Below are positions 7,429-15,505 of a stretch of 34,608 bases of DNA, one piece after another; position 1 is the stretch's first letter, and the number at the start of each line of letters is the position of its first letter. The notes beneath the pieces are model-generated. The model saw nothing but the letters and a program-made list of their open reading frames with translations, was not told where the DNA came from and did not search any database. The translations under genes and the position numbers were made by a program. The DNA is taken from the NCBI RefSeq assembly GCF_001696715.1, contig NZ_MBFM01000001.1, positions 666,765 to 701,372 of the forward strand, given 5' to 3'. This DNA comes from Thauera phenolivorans (GTDB taxonomy: Bacteria; Pseudomonadota; Gammaproteobacteria; Burkholderiales; Rhodocyclaceae).

Positions 7429-8235
7429 ATGAGCGACGAACTCGAAGGCAAGCACGGCGTTCAGTCCCTGGAAGTGGGCATGAACATCCTCAAGGCGATG
7501 GCGACCGGCAGGCGATCGATGATGCTCAAGGACATCGCGCTCGCGGCGGACATGCCGTCGTCCAAGGCCCACCGCTACCTCGTGAGCCTTATCCGCAGCG
7601 GCCTGGTCGAACAGGACCGGCTGAGCTCGCGCTACGACCTCGGGCCCTTTGCGCTCAACCTCGGGCTGGTCGCGCTCGACCGCCTCGACCGTATCCGGCT
7701 CGGCCTCAATGCGATCACCGAGCTGCGCGACCGCACCAACGAGACGGTATCGCTCGCGGTGTGGAGCGAAAACGGCCCGGTGGTGGTGCGGTGGGAGCGG
7801 CCGCGCCGCCCGGTCACCGTCAACGTGGTCACCGGAACCAACCTTCAACTGCTGACGTCGGCCGCCGGGCGGGTGTTCAGTGCGTACCTGCCGGAGCACC
7901 AGACCGAGGCCCTGTTGCGCCGCGAGATCGAAAGCGGCAAGAGCCCCGAGGGGATCACGACCCTCGCCGAGGCGCGTGCGCTGCTCGCCGACGTGAAGGC
8001 GCAGGGCATGGCGATCATCTCGGACCATTATTTCGCGCGCGGGGTGGAAGCGGCCGCGGCGCCGGTCTTCAACTTCAAGAACGAGATCACGATGGCGATC
8101 GCGGTCGTCGGCGTCGAACGCTCGCTCGACCTCGGCGCCGAAAGCCGCACGCTCGCCGAACTTCGCCGCTCGGCGCAGGCGTTGTCCGCGCGCCTCGGCG
8201 CCTCGCCGGACGAAGAAACGGACGCGGAGCGGTGA
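7429..8235 (+). CDS. IclR-family transcriptional regulator
   Basis: A 268-residue IclR-type regulator. Residues about 12-70 form the winged helix-turn-helix (VQSLEVGMNILKAM, then DIALAADMPSSKAHRYLVSL, then SGLVEQD), and residues about 85-255 the ligand-binding domain (WERPRRPVTVNVVTGTNLQL, LLTSAAGRVFSAYLP). Members of this family often sense aromatic acids or their products. It is divergent from paaY across 77 bases and upstream, in the same direction, of the ABC transporter operon, so it may control either. The transporter has its own promoter. I cannot tell activator from repressor, nor name the ligand. A PcaR/PobR-like role is possible but not supported by a specific motif. Confidence 0.88.
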   Translation: MSDELEGKHGVQSLEVGMNILKAMATGRRSMMLKDIALAADMPSSKAHRYLVSLIRSGLVEQDRLSSRYDLGPFALNLGLVALDRLDRIRLGLNAITELRDRTNETVSLAVWSENGPVVVRWERPRRPVTVNVVTGTNLQLLTSAAGRVFSAYLPEHQTEALLRREIESGKSPEGITTLAEARALLADVKAQGMAIISDHYFARGVEAAAAPVFNFKNEITMAIAVVGVERSLDLGAESRTLAELRRSAQALSARLGASPDEETDAER

Positions 8236-8279
8236 GCATGCCGCCGTTGCGCCAGCGAACTCATGGGCCCGCGCAATTC

Positions 8280-8324
8280 GATACAGAATTTTTCCTTGAC
8301 GCAGGCTTTTGTATCAATTCTAAT
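8280..8324 (+). promoter_or_regulatory. Promoter of the ABC transporter operon with GATAC-N26-GTATC repeat
   Basis: TTGACG (8296-8301), 17 bases, then TCTAAT (8319-8324): each box matches sigma70 consensus at five of six positions. GATACA (8280-8285) and TGTATC (8310-8315) make a perfect 6-base inverted repeat around the -35, one arm within the spacer. The core resembles the repeats at the paaN/paaX promoters, but the core spacing is 26 rather than 28, so binding by the same protein is tentative. Confidence 0.6.
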
Positions 8325-8365
8325 TCGCAGAATAGATTCTGAAATAAGAAACCAGCCCGGATCGA

Positions 8366-8381
8366 GGGAGCCGAAGCTCCC
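8366..8381 (+). other. Leader stem-loop in the transporter transcript
   Basis: A perfect 6-base stem GGGAGC/GCTCCC closes a CGAA loop. It lies in a leader of about 160 bases between the predicted promoter and the binding-protein gene. A further imperfect stem occurs near 8443-8460. No T-run follows, so it looks like leader structure or RNA-stability element rather than a terminator. I recognise no known riboswitch. Confidence 0.35.
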
Positions 8382-8490
8382 CGTGGGCAAGGCGAGTGCG
8401 TCCAGGGCGGATCGGTAAACACGCTACGCGGCGCAACGAAACCCCGGAGGAAGGCTTCCGGCAGACTGCAACACCACTCGAGGAGACATC

Positions 8491-9639
8491 ATGAAACTGC
8501 GCAACACCCTGCTGGCCGCCATCGGCCTCGCATTCGCGGCGGGCGCCGCCCAGGCCGACATCAACGTCGGCGTCGTGCTGTCCGCGACGGGCCCGGCCGC
8601 CTCGCTCGGCATTCCCGAGAAGAACACCATCTCGCTGTTGCCGACCACGATCGGCGGCGAGAAGGTGAACTACATCGTCCTCGACGACGCCTCCGACACC
8701 ACCACCGCGGTGAAGAACGCGCGCAAGCTGATCGACGAGAACAAGGTCGACGTGCTGGTCGGCTCGACCACCAGCCCGGCCTCGCTGGCGATGATCGACG
8801 TCGTGGCCGAATCGCGCACACCGATGATCTCGATGGCGGCCTCCGCGCGCATCGTCTCGCCGATGGACGACCAGAAGCGCTGGGTGTTCAAGACGCCGCA
8901 GAACGATCTGCAGATGGCGAGCGCGATCGTCGAGCACATGCTCGCGAACGGCATCAAGAAGGTCGCCTTCATCGGCTTCGCCAATGCCTACGGCGAAGGC
9001 TGGCACGAGCAGTTCAAGAATCTCGCCGACGACAAGGGCATTCAGATCGTCGCCAACGAGCGCTTCAATCCGGCCGACACCTCGGTGACCGGACAGGCGC
9101 TGAAGCTGATGTCGGTGAAGCCGGACGCGGTGTTCATCGCCGGTTCGGGCACCCCCGCCGCCCTGCCGCAGAAGAGCCTGCGCGAGCGCGGCTACAAGGG
9201 TCCGATCTACCAGACCCACGGCGTCGCCAACAACGACTTCCTGCGCATCTGCGGCAAGGACTGCGAAGGCACCCTGCTGCCGGTCGGCCCGGTCCAGATG
9301 GCCCGCAGCCTGCCCGACAGCCATCCGGTGAAGGCCTCTGCGTTGAAGTACGTCGAGAAGTACGAGGCCGCCAACGGCGCGGGCTCGGTGTCGAGCTTCG
9401 GCGCCTACGCCTGGGACGCCGGCGTGCTGCTCGAGGCGGCCGCCCCGGTCGCGCTCAAGAACGCCAAGCCGGGCACGGCCGAATTCCGCGCCGCGCTGCG
9501 TGACGCGCTCGAGGGCGTCAAGGAAGTCGCCGGCGCCACCGGGATCTACACGATGAGCGCCGAAGACCACCTCGGCCTGGACGAGCGCTCGCGCGTGATG
9601 ATCGAGATCCGCAACGGCTCCTGGTCCCTCCTGAAGTAA
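8491..9639 (+). CDS. Periplasmic substrate-binding protein of a branched-chain-type ABC transporter
   Basis: A 382-residue type I periplasmic binding protein of the LivJ/LivK family. A Sec signal peptide occupies residues 1-22 (MKLRNTLLAAIGLAFAAGAAQA, cleavage before Asp23). The mature protein starts INVGVVLSATGPAASLGIPEKN, the standard first strand and binding loop, and later shows VLVGSTTSPASLA and the hinge region around AYGEGWHEQF. A clear ribosome site (GAGGAG) precedes the ATG. It heads the operon with both permeases and both ATPase units, so it sets the substrate. Family members bind branched-chain amino acids, amides or aromatic acids. Placement beside paaY, an IclR regulator and paaX-like repeats suggests phenylacetate or a related aromatic acid, which is inference. 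Confidence 0.9.
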   Translation: MKLRNTLLAAIGLAFAAGAAQADINVGVVLSATGPAASLGIPEKNTISLLPTTIGGEKVNYIVLDDASDTTTAVKNARKLIDENKVDVLVGSTTSPASLAMIDVVAESRTPMISMAASARIVSPMDDQKRWVFKTPQNDLQMASAIVEHMLANGIKKVAFIGFANAYGEGWHEQFKNLADDKGIQIVANERFNPADTSVTGQALKLMSVKPDAVFIAGSGTPAALPQKSLRERGYKGPIYQTHGVANNDFLRICGKDCEGTLLPVGPVQMARSLPDSHPVKASALKYVEKYEAANGAGSVSSFGAYAWDAGVLLEAAAPVALKNAKPGTAEFRAALRDALEGVKEVAGATGIYTMSAEDHLGLDERSRVMIEIRNGSWSLLK

Positions 9640-9751
9640 GCATCCGCCGCGGCCGGGGCGCCCAGCGCCCTGCCGCGCGTCTGTCCGGCATTCCCGGAGC
9701 ATCCATTCAAATGCGGCGGCCCGAGCGGGTTCGCCGACAAGAGGCTTAGCC

Positions 9752-10789
9752 ATGGACATGTCAATTGCGCTGATCCTGGGCCAGGACGGCATCACCAACG
9801 GCGCGATCTACGCGCTGCTGGCGCTCGCACTGGTGCTGGTGTTCGCGGTGACGCGCGTGATCTTCATCCAGCAGGGCGAGTTCGTCGCCTACGGCGCACT
9901 CACCCTGGCGATGATGCAGGCCGGCACGGTGCCGGCGACGGTCTGGCTGCTGGTGGCGATGGGCGTGCTGGTCACGGTGTTCGACGCCGGCGCGGCGCTC
10001 AGGGCGGGCCGCCATCGGCGCGCGGCGGCCGTGGCGGGCTGGAATCTGATCTATCCGCTGGCACTTGCCGCGATCATGGCCATGCTGCCGGTGGCCAGCC
10101 TGCCGCTGCTCGTGCAGGTGTTCCTGACGCTGGCGATCGTGGTGCCGATGGGACCGCAGATGTACCGCCTGATGTACCAGCCGGTGGCCTCGGCGCCGGT
10201 GCTGATCCTGCTGATCGTGTCGGTGGCGCTGCACATCGCGATGGTGGGTCTCGGTCTGCTCTTCTTCGGCGCCGAGGGCCAGCGCACGCCCGCCTTCAGC
10301 GATGCCAGCTTCGAACTCGGCACCCTGATGGTGTCCGGCCAGACGGTGTGGGTGCTGGTGGTGTCGGCGCTGCTGATCGGCGCGCTGTACCAGTTCTTCG
10401 AGCGCACCCTTTACGGCAAGGCGCTGCGCGCGACCGCGATCAACCGTGTCGGCGCCCAGCTGATGGGGATCTCGCCGGCACTCGCGGGCAAGCTCACCTT
10501 CTTCCTGGCCGCCTTCATCGGCGCGCTGTCGGGCGTGCTGATCGCGCCGATCACCACCATCTACTACGACACCGGCTTCCTGATCGCGCTGAAGGGTTTC
10601 GTTGCCGCCATCATCGGCGGCCTGGCGAGTTATCCGATCGCCGCGCTCGGCGCCCTGCTCGTGGGCCTGCTGGAATCCTTTTCTTCCTTCTGGGCCAGCG
10701 CCTACAAGGAAGTCATCGTATTCACCCTGATCATCCCCGTGCTGCTGTGGCGTTCGCTCAACACCGGGCATGTGGAGGAAGAAGAATGA
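9752..10789 (+). CDS. livH: Branched-chain-type ABC transporter permease, LivH family
   Basis: A 345-residue inner-membrane permease with about eight hydrophobic segments. It shows the LivH start, DGITNGAIYALLALALVLVFAVTRVIFIQQGEFVAYGAL. It also shows the cytoplasmic coupling loop GKALRATAINRVGAQLMGISP, followed by the helix pair ending IIGGLASYPIAALGALLVGLLESFSSFW. It pairs with the LivM half of the next gene. It follows the binding-protein gene after 112 bases and overlaps the next start in an ATGA (10786-10789). The protein is somewhat longer than E. coli LivH (308 residues), the extra lying in a hydrophilic-then-hydrophobic stretch around residues 80-130. Confidence 0.9.
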   Translation: MDMSIALILGQDGITNGAIYALLALALVLVFAVTRVIFIQQGEFVAYGALTLAMMQAGTVPATVWLLVAMGVLVTVFDAGAALRAGRHRRAAAVAGWNLIYPLALAAIMAMLPVASLPLLVQVFLTLAIVVPMGPQMYRLMYQPVASAPVLILLIVSVALHIAMVGLGLLFFGAEGQRTPAFSDASFELGTLMVSGQTVWVLVVSALLIGALYQFFERTLYGKALRATAINRVGAQLMGISPALAGKLTFFLAAFIGALSGVLIAPITTIYYDTGFLIALKGFVAAIIGGLASYPIAALGALLVGLLESFSSFWASAYKEVIVFTLIIPVLLWRSLNTGHVEEEE

Positions 10790-12645
10790 CCGTGCGTCTG
10801 CCCGCAGATCCCGTGCCGTCCGATGCGTCCGCCGCCAGACGGCGCCCCGCGCTGCTCTCCAGCCGGCTCGTACTCGGCGTCTTTCTCGTCCTGCTGCTCG
10901 TGGTGCCGGCGATCCTGTCGCCCTACTACGTGACGCTGCTGAACTACATCGGGCTGTACGCGATGGTCGCCCTCGGCCTCGTGCTGCTGACCGGCGTGGG
11001 CGGCTTGACCAGCTTCGGCCAGGCCGCCTTCGTGGGCCTGGGGGCCTACACTACCGCGGCACTCACCACCGCGACCGACCTGCCCGCCTGGCTCGCCTGG
11101 GTGGGCGCCTCGCCCTGGCTCACCCTCGTGGCGGGCCTGTTGATCACCGCCGCGGTGGCGGTCGTCCTCGGTTCGCTCACGCTCAAGCTGTCGGGCCACT
11201 TCCTGCCGCTGGGCACGATCGCGTGGGGCATCAGCCTGTACTTCCTGTTCGGCACCATGCAGAGCCTGGGCGGGCATACCGGCATCAGCGGCATTCCGCC
11301 GATCACCCTGTTCGGCCGGGCGCTCGACGACGGACGCGAGATCTACTATCTGATCTGGGCCTTCCTGCTGGTGGCCATGCTCACCACCCACAACCTGCTC
11401 GATTCGCGCGAGGGGCGCGCGATCCGCGCGCTCAAGGGCGGGCGGGTGATGGCCGAGGCGATGGGGGTCGACACCGCGCGCGCGCGCATGGTGATCTTCG
11501 TCATCGCCGCCCTGCTGGCCTGTGCCTCGGGCTGGCTGTACGCGCACATGCAGCGCTTCGTCAATCCGACCCCGTTCGGCGTGCATATCGGCATCGAGTA
11601 CCTGTTCATGGCGGTGATCGGCGGCGCGGGCTACGTGTGGGGGGCGATCGTCGGCGCGAGTGTGATCACCGTGCTCAAGCAGTGGCTACAGGATCTGCTG
11701 CCGCAGCTGCTGGGCTCGAGCGGCAACTTCGAGATGATCGTGTTCGGCGTGCTGATGGTGCTCGTGCTGCACCGCGCCCGCGAGGGCGTGTGGCCGATCC
11801 TGAAGAAACTCGTGCCGGTGCGCACGGCGCCCAAGACGATCGATACCGCGGCCGAGCCGCTGCCGCGGCGCACCCTGCCCGCTGCCGGCGAGCGCATCCT
11901 CGAGGCGAAGAACGTCACCCGCAAGTTCGGCGGCCTGGTGGCCAACGACAACATGAGCCTCGAAGTGCGCGCGGGCGAGATCCTCGCCCTGATCGGCCCC
12001 AACGGCGCGGGCAAGAGCACGATGTTCAACCAGCTCTCGGGCGTCGACACCCCGACCTCGGGCGAGGTGCTGTTCCTGGGCAAGCCGGTGGCCGGACACA
12101 ACTCGCGCGAGATCGCCCGCATGGGCATGAGCCGTACCTTCCAGCATGTCAAGCTGCTGCCGACGATGACGGTGCTCGAGAACGTGGCGATCGGCGCCCA
12201 CCTCAGGAGCGACAAGGGCGTCCTCAGCGCGGCCTGGCGCCTGGACCGTGCCGAGGAGGCTCGCATCCTCAAGGAGGCCGCCAGGCAGATCGAGCGCGTC
12301 GGCCTGCAGGACCACATGTTCGACGAGGCCGGCAGCCTGGCGCTCGGCCAGCAGCGCATCCTCGAGATCGCGCGCGCACTGTGCGCCGACCCCTGCCTGC
12401 TGCTGCTCGACGAACCCGCGGCCGGGCTGCGCTTCAAGGAAAAGGCGGCGCTGAGCGAGCTGTTGCGCAAGCTGCGCGCCGAAGGCATGGCTACCCTGAT
12501 CGTCGAGCACGACATGGACTTCGTGATGGGTCTGGTCGATCGCGTGGTGGTGATGGAATTCGGCCACAAGATCGCCGAGGGCCTGCCCGACGAGATCCAG
12601 AACAACCCCGCGGTGCTCGAAGCCTATCTGGGCGGCGTCGATTGA
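10786..12645 (+). CDS. Fused ABC transporter permease and ATPase (LivM-LivG)
   Basis: A 619-residue fusion. Residues about 25-345 are a LivM permease (GLVLLTGVGGLTSFGQAAFVGLGAY, then the EGRAIRALKGGRVMAEAMGVD coupling loop). Residues about 365-619 are a LivG ATPase with Walker A GPNGAGKST near 404-412, a Q-loop in SRTFQHVKLLPTMTV, the signature as LALGQQ near 518-523 instead of LSGGQ, Walker B LLLLDEP and the switch His in LIVEHDMDF. The start ATG overlaps livH; longer upstream in-frame reading lies wholly inside livH and is not used. Such fusions are known in betaproteobacterial aromatic-acid transporters. It supplies one permease and one ATPase subunit to the complex. Confidence 0.92.
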   Translation: MTVRLPADPVPSDASAARRRPALLSSRLVLGVFLVLLLVVPAILSPYYVTLLNYIGLYAMVALGLVLLTGVGGLTSFGQAAFVGLGAYTTAALTTATDLPAWLAWVGASPWLTLVAGLLITAAVAVVLGSLTLKLSGHFLPLGTIAWGISLYFLFGTMQSLGGHTGISGIPPITLFGRALDDGREIYYLIWAFLLVAMLTTHNLLDSREGRAIRALKGGRVMAEAMGVDTARARMVIFVIAALLACASGWLYAHMQRFVNPTPFGVHIGIEYLFMAVIGGAGYVWGAIVGASVITVLKQWLQDLLPQLLGSSGNFEMIVFGVLMVLVLHRAREGVWPILKKLVPVRTAPKTIDTAAEPLPRRTLPAAGERILEAKNVTRKFGGLVANDNMSLEVRAGEILALIGPNGAGKSTMFNQLSGVDTPTSGEVLFLGKPVAGHNSREIARMGMSRTFQHVKLLPTMTVLENVAIGAHLRSDKGVLSAAWRLDRAEEARILKEAARQIERVGLQDHMFDEAGSLALGQQRILEIARALCADPCLLLLDEPAAGLRFKEKAALSELLRKLRAEGMATLIVEHDMDFVMGLVDRVVVMEFGHKIAEGLPDEIQNNPAVLEAYLGGVD

Positions 12646-12655
12646 GGAGCGTGCG

Positions 12656-13435
12656 ATGACACAGACCCCACAGACCAACGCCGGCGCGAACAACCCGGTG
12701 CTCGAGATCAAGGACTTGTGCGTGTCCTACGGCAAGGTCGAGGCGCTCACCAACGCCAGCCTGACCGTGGGCGAGGGCCAGATCGTCACCGTGATCGGCC
12801 CCAACGGCGCGGGCAAGACGACGATGCTGTCGGCAATCATGGGCGTGCTCGGCAGCAAGGGCCGGGTGGCCTTCGACGGCACGCTCGAAGTCGTCCCCGA
12901 GGTCGAGCGCATGGTCGCGCGCGGCATGAACCTCGTGCCCGAAAAGCGCGAGCTGTTCGGCGAGATGAGCGTCGAGGACAACCTGGTGCTGGGCGCCTTC
13001 CAGCGCTACCGGATGGGCAAGCGCGACCACAAGCAGACGCTCGAGGAAGTGTATGCGCTGTTTCCGCGCCTGAAGGAGCGCCGCGACCAGGCCGCCGGCA
13101 CGATGTCCGGCGGCGAGCGCCAGATGCTGGCGGTGGGCCGCGCGCTGATGGCCAAGCCCAAGCTGCTGATGCTCGACGAACCCAGCCTCGGGCTGGCGCC
13201 GCTGATCGTGCGCGAGATCTTCCGCATCATCGCCGAGCTGCGCCGGCGCGGGGTGTCGATCCTGCTCGTCGAGCAGAACGCGCGCGCCGCGCTGCAGGTG
13301 GCGGATTACGCCTACGTGCTAGAGACCGGCCAGATCGCGATGGAGGGGCCGGCGCACGAGCTGGCCGACGATCCGCGCGTGATCGAGGCCTACCTGGGCT
13401 TCGGCGGCAAGCATCAGGCGATGCTGTCGACCTGA
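12656..13435 (+). CDS. livF: Branched-chain-type ABC transporter ATPase, LivF family
   Basis: A 259-residue cytoplasmic ATPase of the LivF type, forming the heterodimer with the LivG half of the preceding fusion. Visible motifs are Walker A GPNGAGKTT near 46-54, the LivF-type switch NLVPEKRELFGEMSVEDNL, the signature MSGGERQML, Walker B LLMLDEPSLGLAP and the switch His/Glu region in SILLVEQNARAAL. It starts 10 bases after the LivM-LivG stop, with GAGGAG just before. It starts MTQTPQTNAGANNPVLEIKDL, a slightly long hydrophilic lead. It completes the transporter, which has all five functional parts in four genes. Confidence 0.92.
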   Translation: MTQTPQTNAGANNPVLEIKDLCVSYGKVEALTNASLTVGEGQIVTVIGPNGAGKTTMLSAIMGVLGSKGRVAFDGTLEVVPEVERMVARGMNLVPEKRELFGEMSVEDNLVLGAFQRYRMGKRDHKQTLEEVYALFPRLKERRDQAAGTMSGGERQMLAVGRALMAKPKLLMLDEPSLGLAPLIVREIFRIIAELRRRGVSILLVEQNARAALQVADYAYVLETGQIAMEGPAHELADDPRVIEAYLGFGGKHQAMLST

Positions 13436-13465
13436 GTCCTACCCCACACCGAAAGAGGACAAGCG

Positions 13466-14065
13466 ATGGAAGCGATGCGCACCCTGCTCGACGAGCACCA
13501 GTCGCTCGCGGCGATCATCCATGCGATCCGGCACATGATCGGCGAGATCCGCGCCGGGCGCCTGACGCCCGACTTCAAGCTGTTCGAGGCGATGGTGCAT
13601 TACCTCGACGCCTACCCCGAGAAACGGCACCACCCCAAGGAGGACCGCTACCTCTTCGAGCCGCTCAAGGCCCGCACCAGTGAAGGCGCCGAGGTGCTCG
13701 CCCGCCTCGAGCGCGAGCATGCCGAGGCCGACGCGCGCATCAAGACGCTCGAGCAGGCGCTCGACCGGTATGTCGGCGGCGCGCCCGACGGCTTCGAGAC
13801 CTTCGCCCAGGCCTTCGATGCCTATGCCGAGTTCTATCGCAACCACATGCTCACCGAAGAGCGCGAGGTGCTGCCGCTGCTGATCGCGCACTTCACCGAG
13901 GAGGACTGGGCCCGCGCCGACGCCGGCATCCGCGCCGAGATGGACCCGATGGGCGGCACCCGCCCGGGCGGAAAGGAGGAGGACTTCGCCCGCATCTTTT
14001 CCAAGCTGGTCGCCGCCGCCCCGCCGCCGATCGGCTTCGGCAGCGGCCCTTACAAGAACGACTGA
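13466..14065 (+). CDS. Hemerythrin-domain protein
   Basis: A 199-residue cytoplasmic protein with a hemerythrin HHE domain, a four-helix bundle binding a di-iron centre. Likely ligands are His11 (DEHQSL), His23 (AIRHMIG), His55 or His56 with Glu59 (RHHPKEDRYLF), His85 (EREHAEAD), and His127 with Glu131 (YRNHMLTEE). The last 50 residues are a Gly/Pro-rich tail (MGGTRPGGKEEDF). It starts 30 bases after livF and is probably the last gene of the transporter operon. Hemerythrin-like proteins bind oxygen, nitric oxide or iron. A link with oxygen supply to the PaaABCE epoxidase is conceivable, but the sequence gives no direct sign of it. Confidence 0.82.
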   Translation: MEAMRTLLDEHQSLAAIIHAIRHMIGEIRAGRLTPDFKLFEAMVHYLDAYPEKRHHPKEDRYLFEPLKARTSEGAEVLARLEREHAEADARIKTLEQALDRYVGGAPDGFETFAQAFDAYAEFYRNHMLTEEREVLPLLIAHFTEEDWARADAGIRAEMDPMGGTRPGGKEEDFARIFSKLVAAAPPPIGFGSGPYKND

Positions 14066-14083
14066 TCCGCGCGGCCGGCGCCC

Positions 14084-14533
14084 TCAGCGCGCCGACGCCG
14101 CCGCGACCACCGTCGCCACCCCGAGCACCAGGTTGAAGGCGACGAGGCGGCGCATGCCGTCGAGCACGCGCGCGGCCTCGGGCCAGGCGGAGGCCGTGCA
14201 GTGCGCGCGCAGGCGGGGGAAGCGCACCAGCCAGATGTGGCCGAACACCGCCGTCATCAGCAGGCCGAGTGCCAGCATCGCGTGCCAGCCCGGCGGCGCC
14301 CCGGCAAAGCCGACCGCGCCGAACAGGGCGAAACCGGTGGCGAGGATCACCGCCACCGCGACCGCCACGTAGGGCAGGAAGCGCGCGAAGGCTGCGCACC
14401 ACAAGGGCAGGCGCTTCGCGGGTTCGAGCACTTCCGCGGCCGCCGGCCGCAGGCAGAAGTAGGCGAAGAACATGCCCCCCACCCAGGCGAAGGCGCCGAG
14501 CAGGTGCAGCAGGATCAATAGTTGTCTGAACAT
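14084..14533 (-). CDS. CopD-like four-helix membrane protein
   Basis: A 149-residue inner-membrane protein with four predicted helices: about 2-24 (LLILLHLLGAFAWVGGMFFAYF), 45-70, 78-105 and 125-149. The His in LLHLLGAFAWVGGMFF and the GHIWLVRFPRL segment are those seen in CopD-family and related small membrane proteins. I chose the ATG at 14533; upstream in-frame codons encode Arg/Ala-rich sequence with no resemblance to the family. It is convergent with the hemerythrin gene, with 18 bases between the stop codons. Copper handling is suggested only by family name; heme binding by the conserved His is another option. Confidence 0.65.
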   Translation of the reverse strand: MFRQLLILLHLLGAFAWVGGMFFAYFCLRPAAAEVLEPAKRLPLWCAAFARFLPYVAVAVAVILATGFALFGAVGFAGAPPGWHAMLALGLLMTAVFGHIWLVRFPRLRAHCTASAWPEAARVLDGMRRLVAFNLVLGVATVVAAASAR

Positions 14534-14723
14534 GGGGGCAGCTTCCGGACGACAGGAGAGGACGCGGGCGCAAGCCCGCCGGCATGGTTCGCGCCCGAGC
14601 TTATCGGCGGCGCCGCCCCGCGACAAGAAGCGCGGGTCGGCAGGCGCGCCGCCGTCGCCGACGATCCGGCGCCCGGCGCCCGGCCGGAACGCCACGCGTG
14701 CGTGCGTGCCCGGTGACCGCCAG

Positions 14724-14753
14724 GCCGCTCTGTAGTAGCCTTGCGGCTTTTTT
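14724..14753 (+). terminator. Possible intrinsic terminator or attenuator before the DUF3348 gene
   Basis: GCCGC (14724-14728) pairs with GCGGC (14743-14747) and is followed at once by six T (14748-14753). The loop of 14 bases is long and the stem short, so efficiency is uncertain. It would stop rightward transcription about 25 bases before the next start codon. Confidence 0.35.
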
Positions 14754-14777
14754 CGCCGAACGATTCCGGTTCCCGGC

Positions 14778-15503
14778 ATGGTGGAAGGATTGCAGCGCAC
14801 GCGCCTCGACAGCTCCCGGCTGGTCCGCGCTCTCGTCGAACTGGCCGTCACGGACGGCCCCGAGCCGAAGCAGTCCTTCGCCGAGCGGCTCGGTCAGTGG
14901 CTGGACCTCAAGGACGCACTCGCCCTGTTTTCCGCGCTCAATCCCGGCGCGGTGCAGGCGCACGCTCAGGGCGGCGGCACCCCCGCGTCGCCGGCGAGTG
15001 CGGCGGCACGCAAGGCCTACGCCCGCGTGCTCGCCGGCCTGAGTGCGGCGATCGCCGCCGAGCCGCTGCTGTCCGCCGCGCCGCCCCCCGCCCTCGAGGC
15101 CGGCTTCGCGCCCTACCAGCGCTGCCATCTCGCCCATCAGCGCGCGATGATCGCCGCCATCGGTCCGCTGCGCGCGACGGTGCGGGCGACGGTGGCGAAG
15201 CGCTCGCCCGCACTGGCGCGCCTCGCCGCGCTCGATGCGGTGCTCGAGCAGGCGCTCGCCGCGCGCGAGCGCAGCCTGCTGGCGACGCTGCCGGCGCTCC
15301 TCGCGGCCCGCTTCGAGCAGCTCGGGACGGCTGCGAGGGTCGCGCAACCGACGGCGCCGGAGGGTGCGACGACGGGGGACGCCGCGGACTGGCTGGCCGG
15401 CTTTCGCAAGGACATGCAGGCGGTGCTGCAGGCCGAGCTGGATCTGCGCCTGCAGCCGGTCGCCGGGCTGATCGAGGCGCTCGACAACGACACGAAAGGC
15501 TGA
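14778..15503 (+). CDS. DUF3348 family protein, first gene of the motor-like cassette
   Basis: A 241-residue protein that I place in the DUF3348 family from its beginning (RTRLDSSRLVRALVELAVTD, KQSFAERLGQWLDLKDALALFSALNP) and from its fixed partners. It has no signal peptide or membrane segment, is Ala/Leu-rich and probably mostly helical, with a conserved-looking middle (FAPYQRCHLAHQRAMIAAIGPLRATVR) and a C-terminal AELDLRLQPVAGLIEAL helix. The stop is two bases from the next start, so the two proteins are probably made together. Function is unknown. A cytosolic partner or effector of the MotA-like channel is inference from gene order. The ribosome site is weak. Confidence 0.8.
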   Translation: MVEGLQRTRLDSSRLVRALVELAVTDGPEPKQSFAERLGQWLDLKDALALFSALNPGAVQAHAQGGGTPASPASAAARKAYARVLAGLSAAIAAEPLLSAAPPPALEAGFAPYQRCHLAHQRAMIAAIGPLRATVRATVAKRSPALARLAALDAVLEQALAARERSLLATLPALLAARFEQLGTAARVAQPTAPEGATTGDAADWLAGFRKDMQAVLQAELDLRLQPVAGLIEALDNDTKG

Positions 15504-15505
15504 CG

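Noticed and set aside
14534-14777. A further small gene between the CopD-like and DUF3348 genes
   Set aside because: Short open frames there lack ribosome sites and any domain; the stretch holds only the possible terminator at its end and presumably promoters.
14534-14851. N-terminal extension of the CopD-like gene
   Set aside because: The in-frame upstream sequence is Arg/Ala-rich, runs into the DUF3348 gene on the other strand and has no family similarity.
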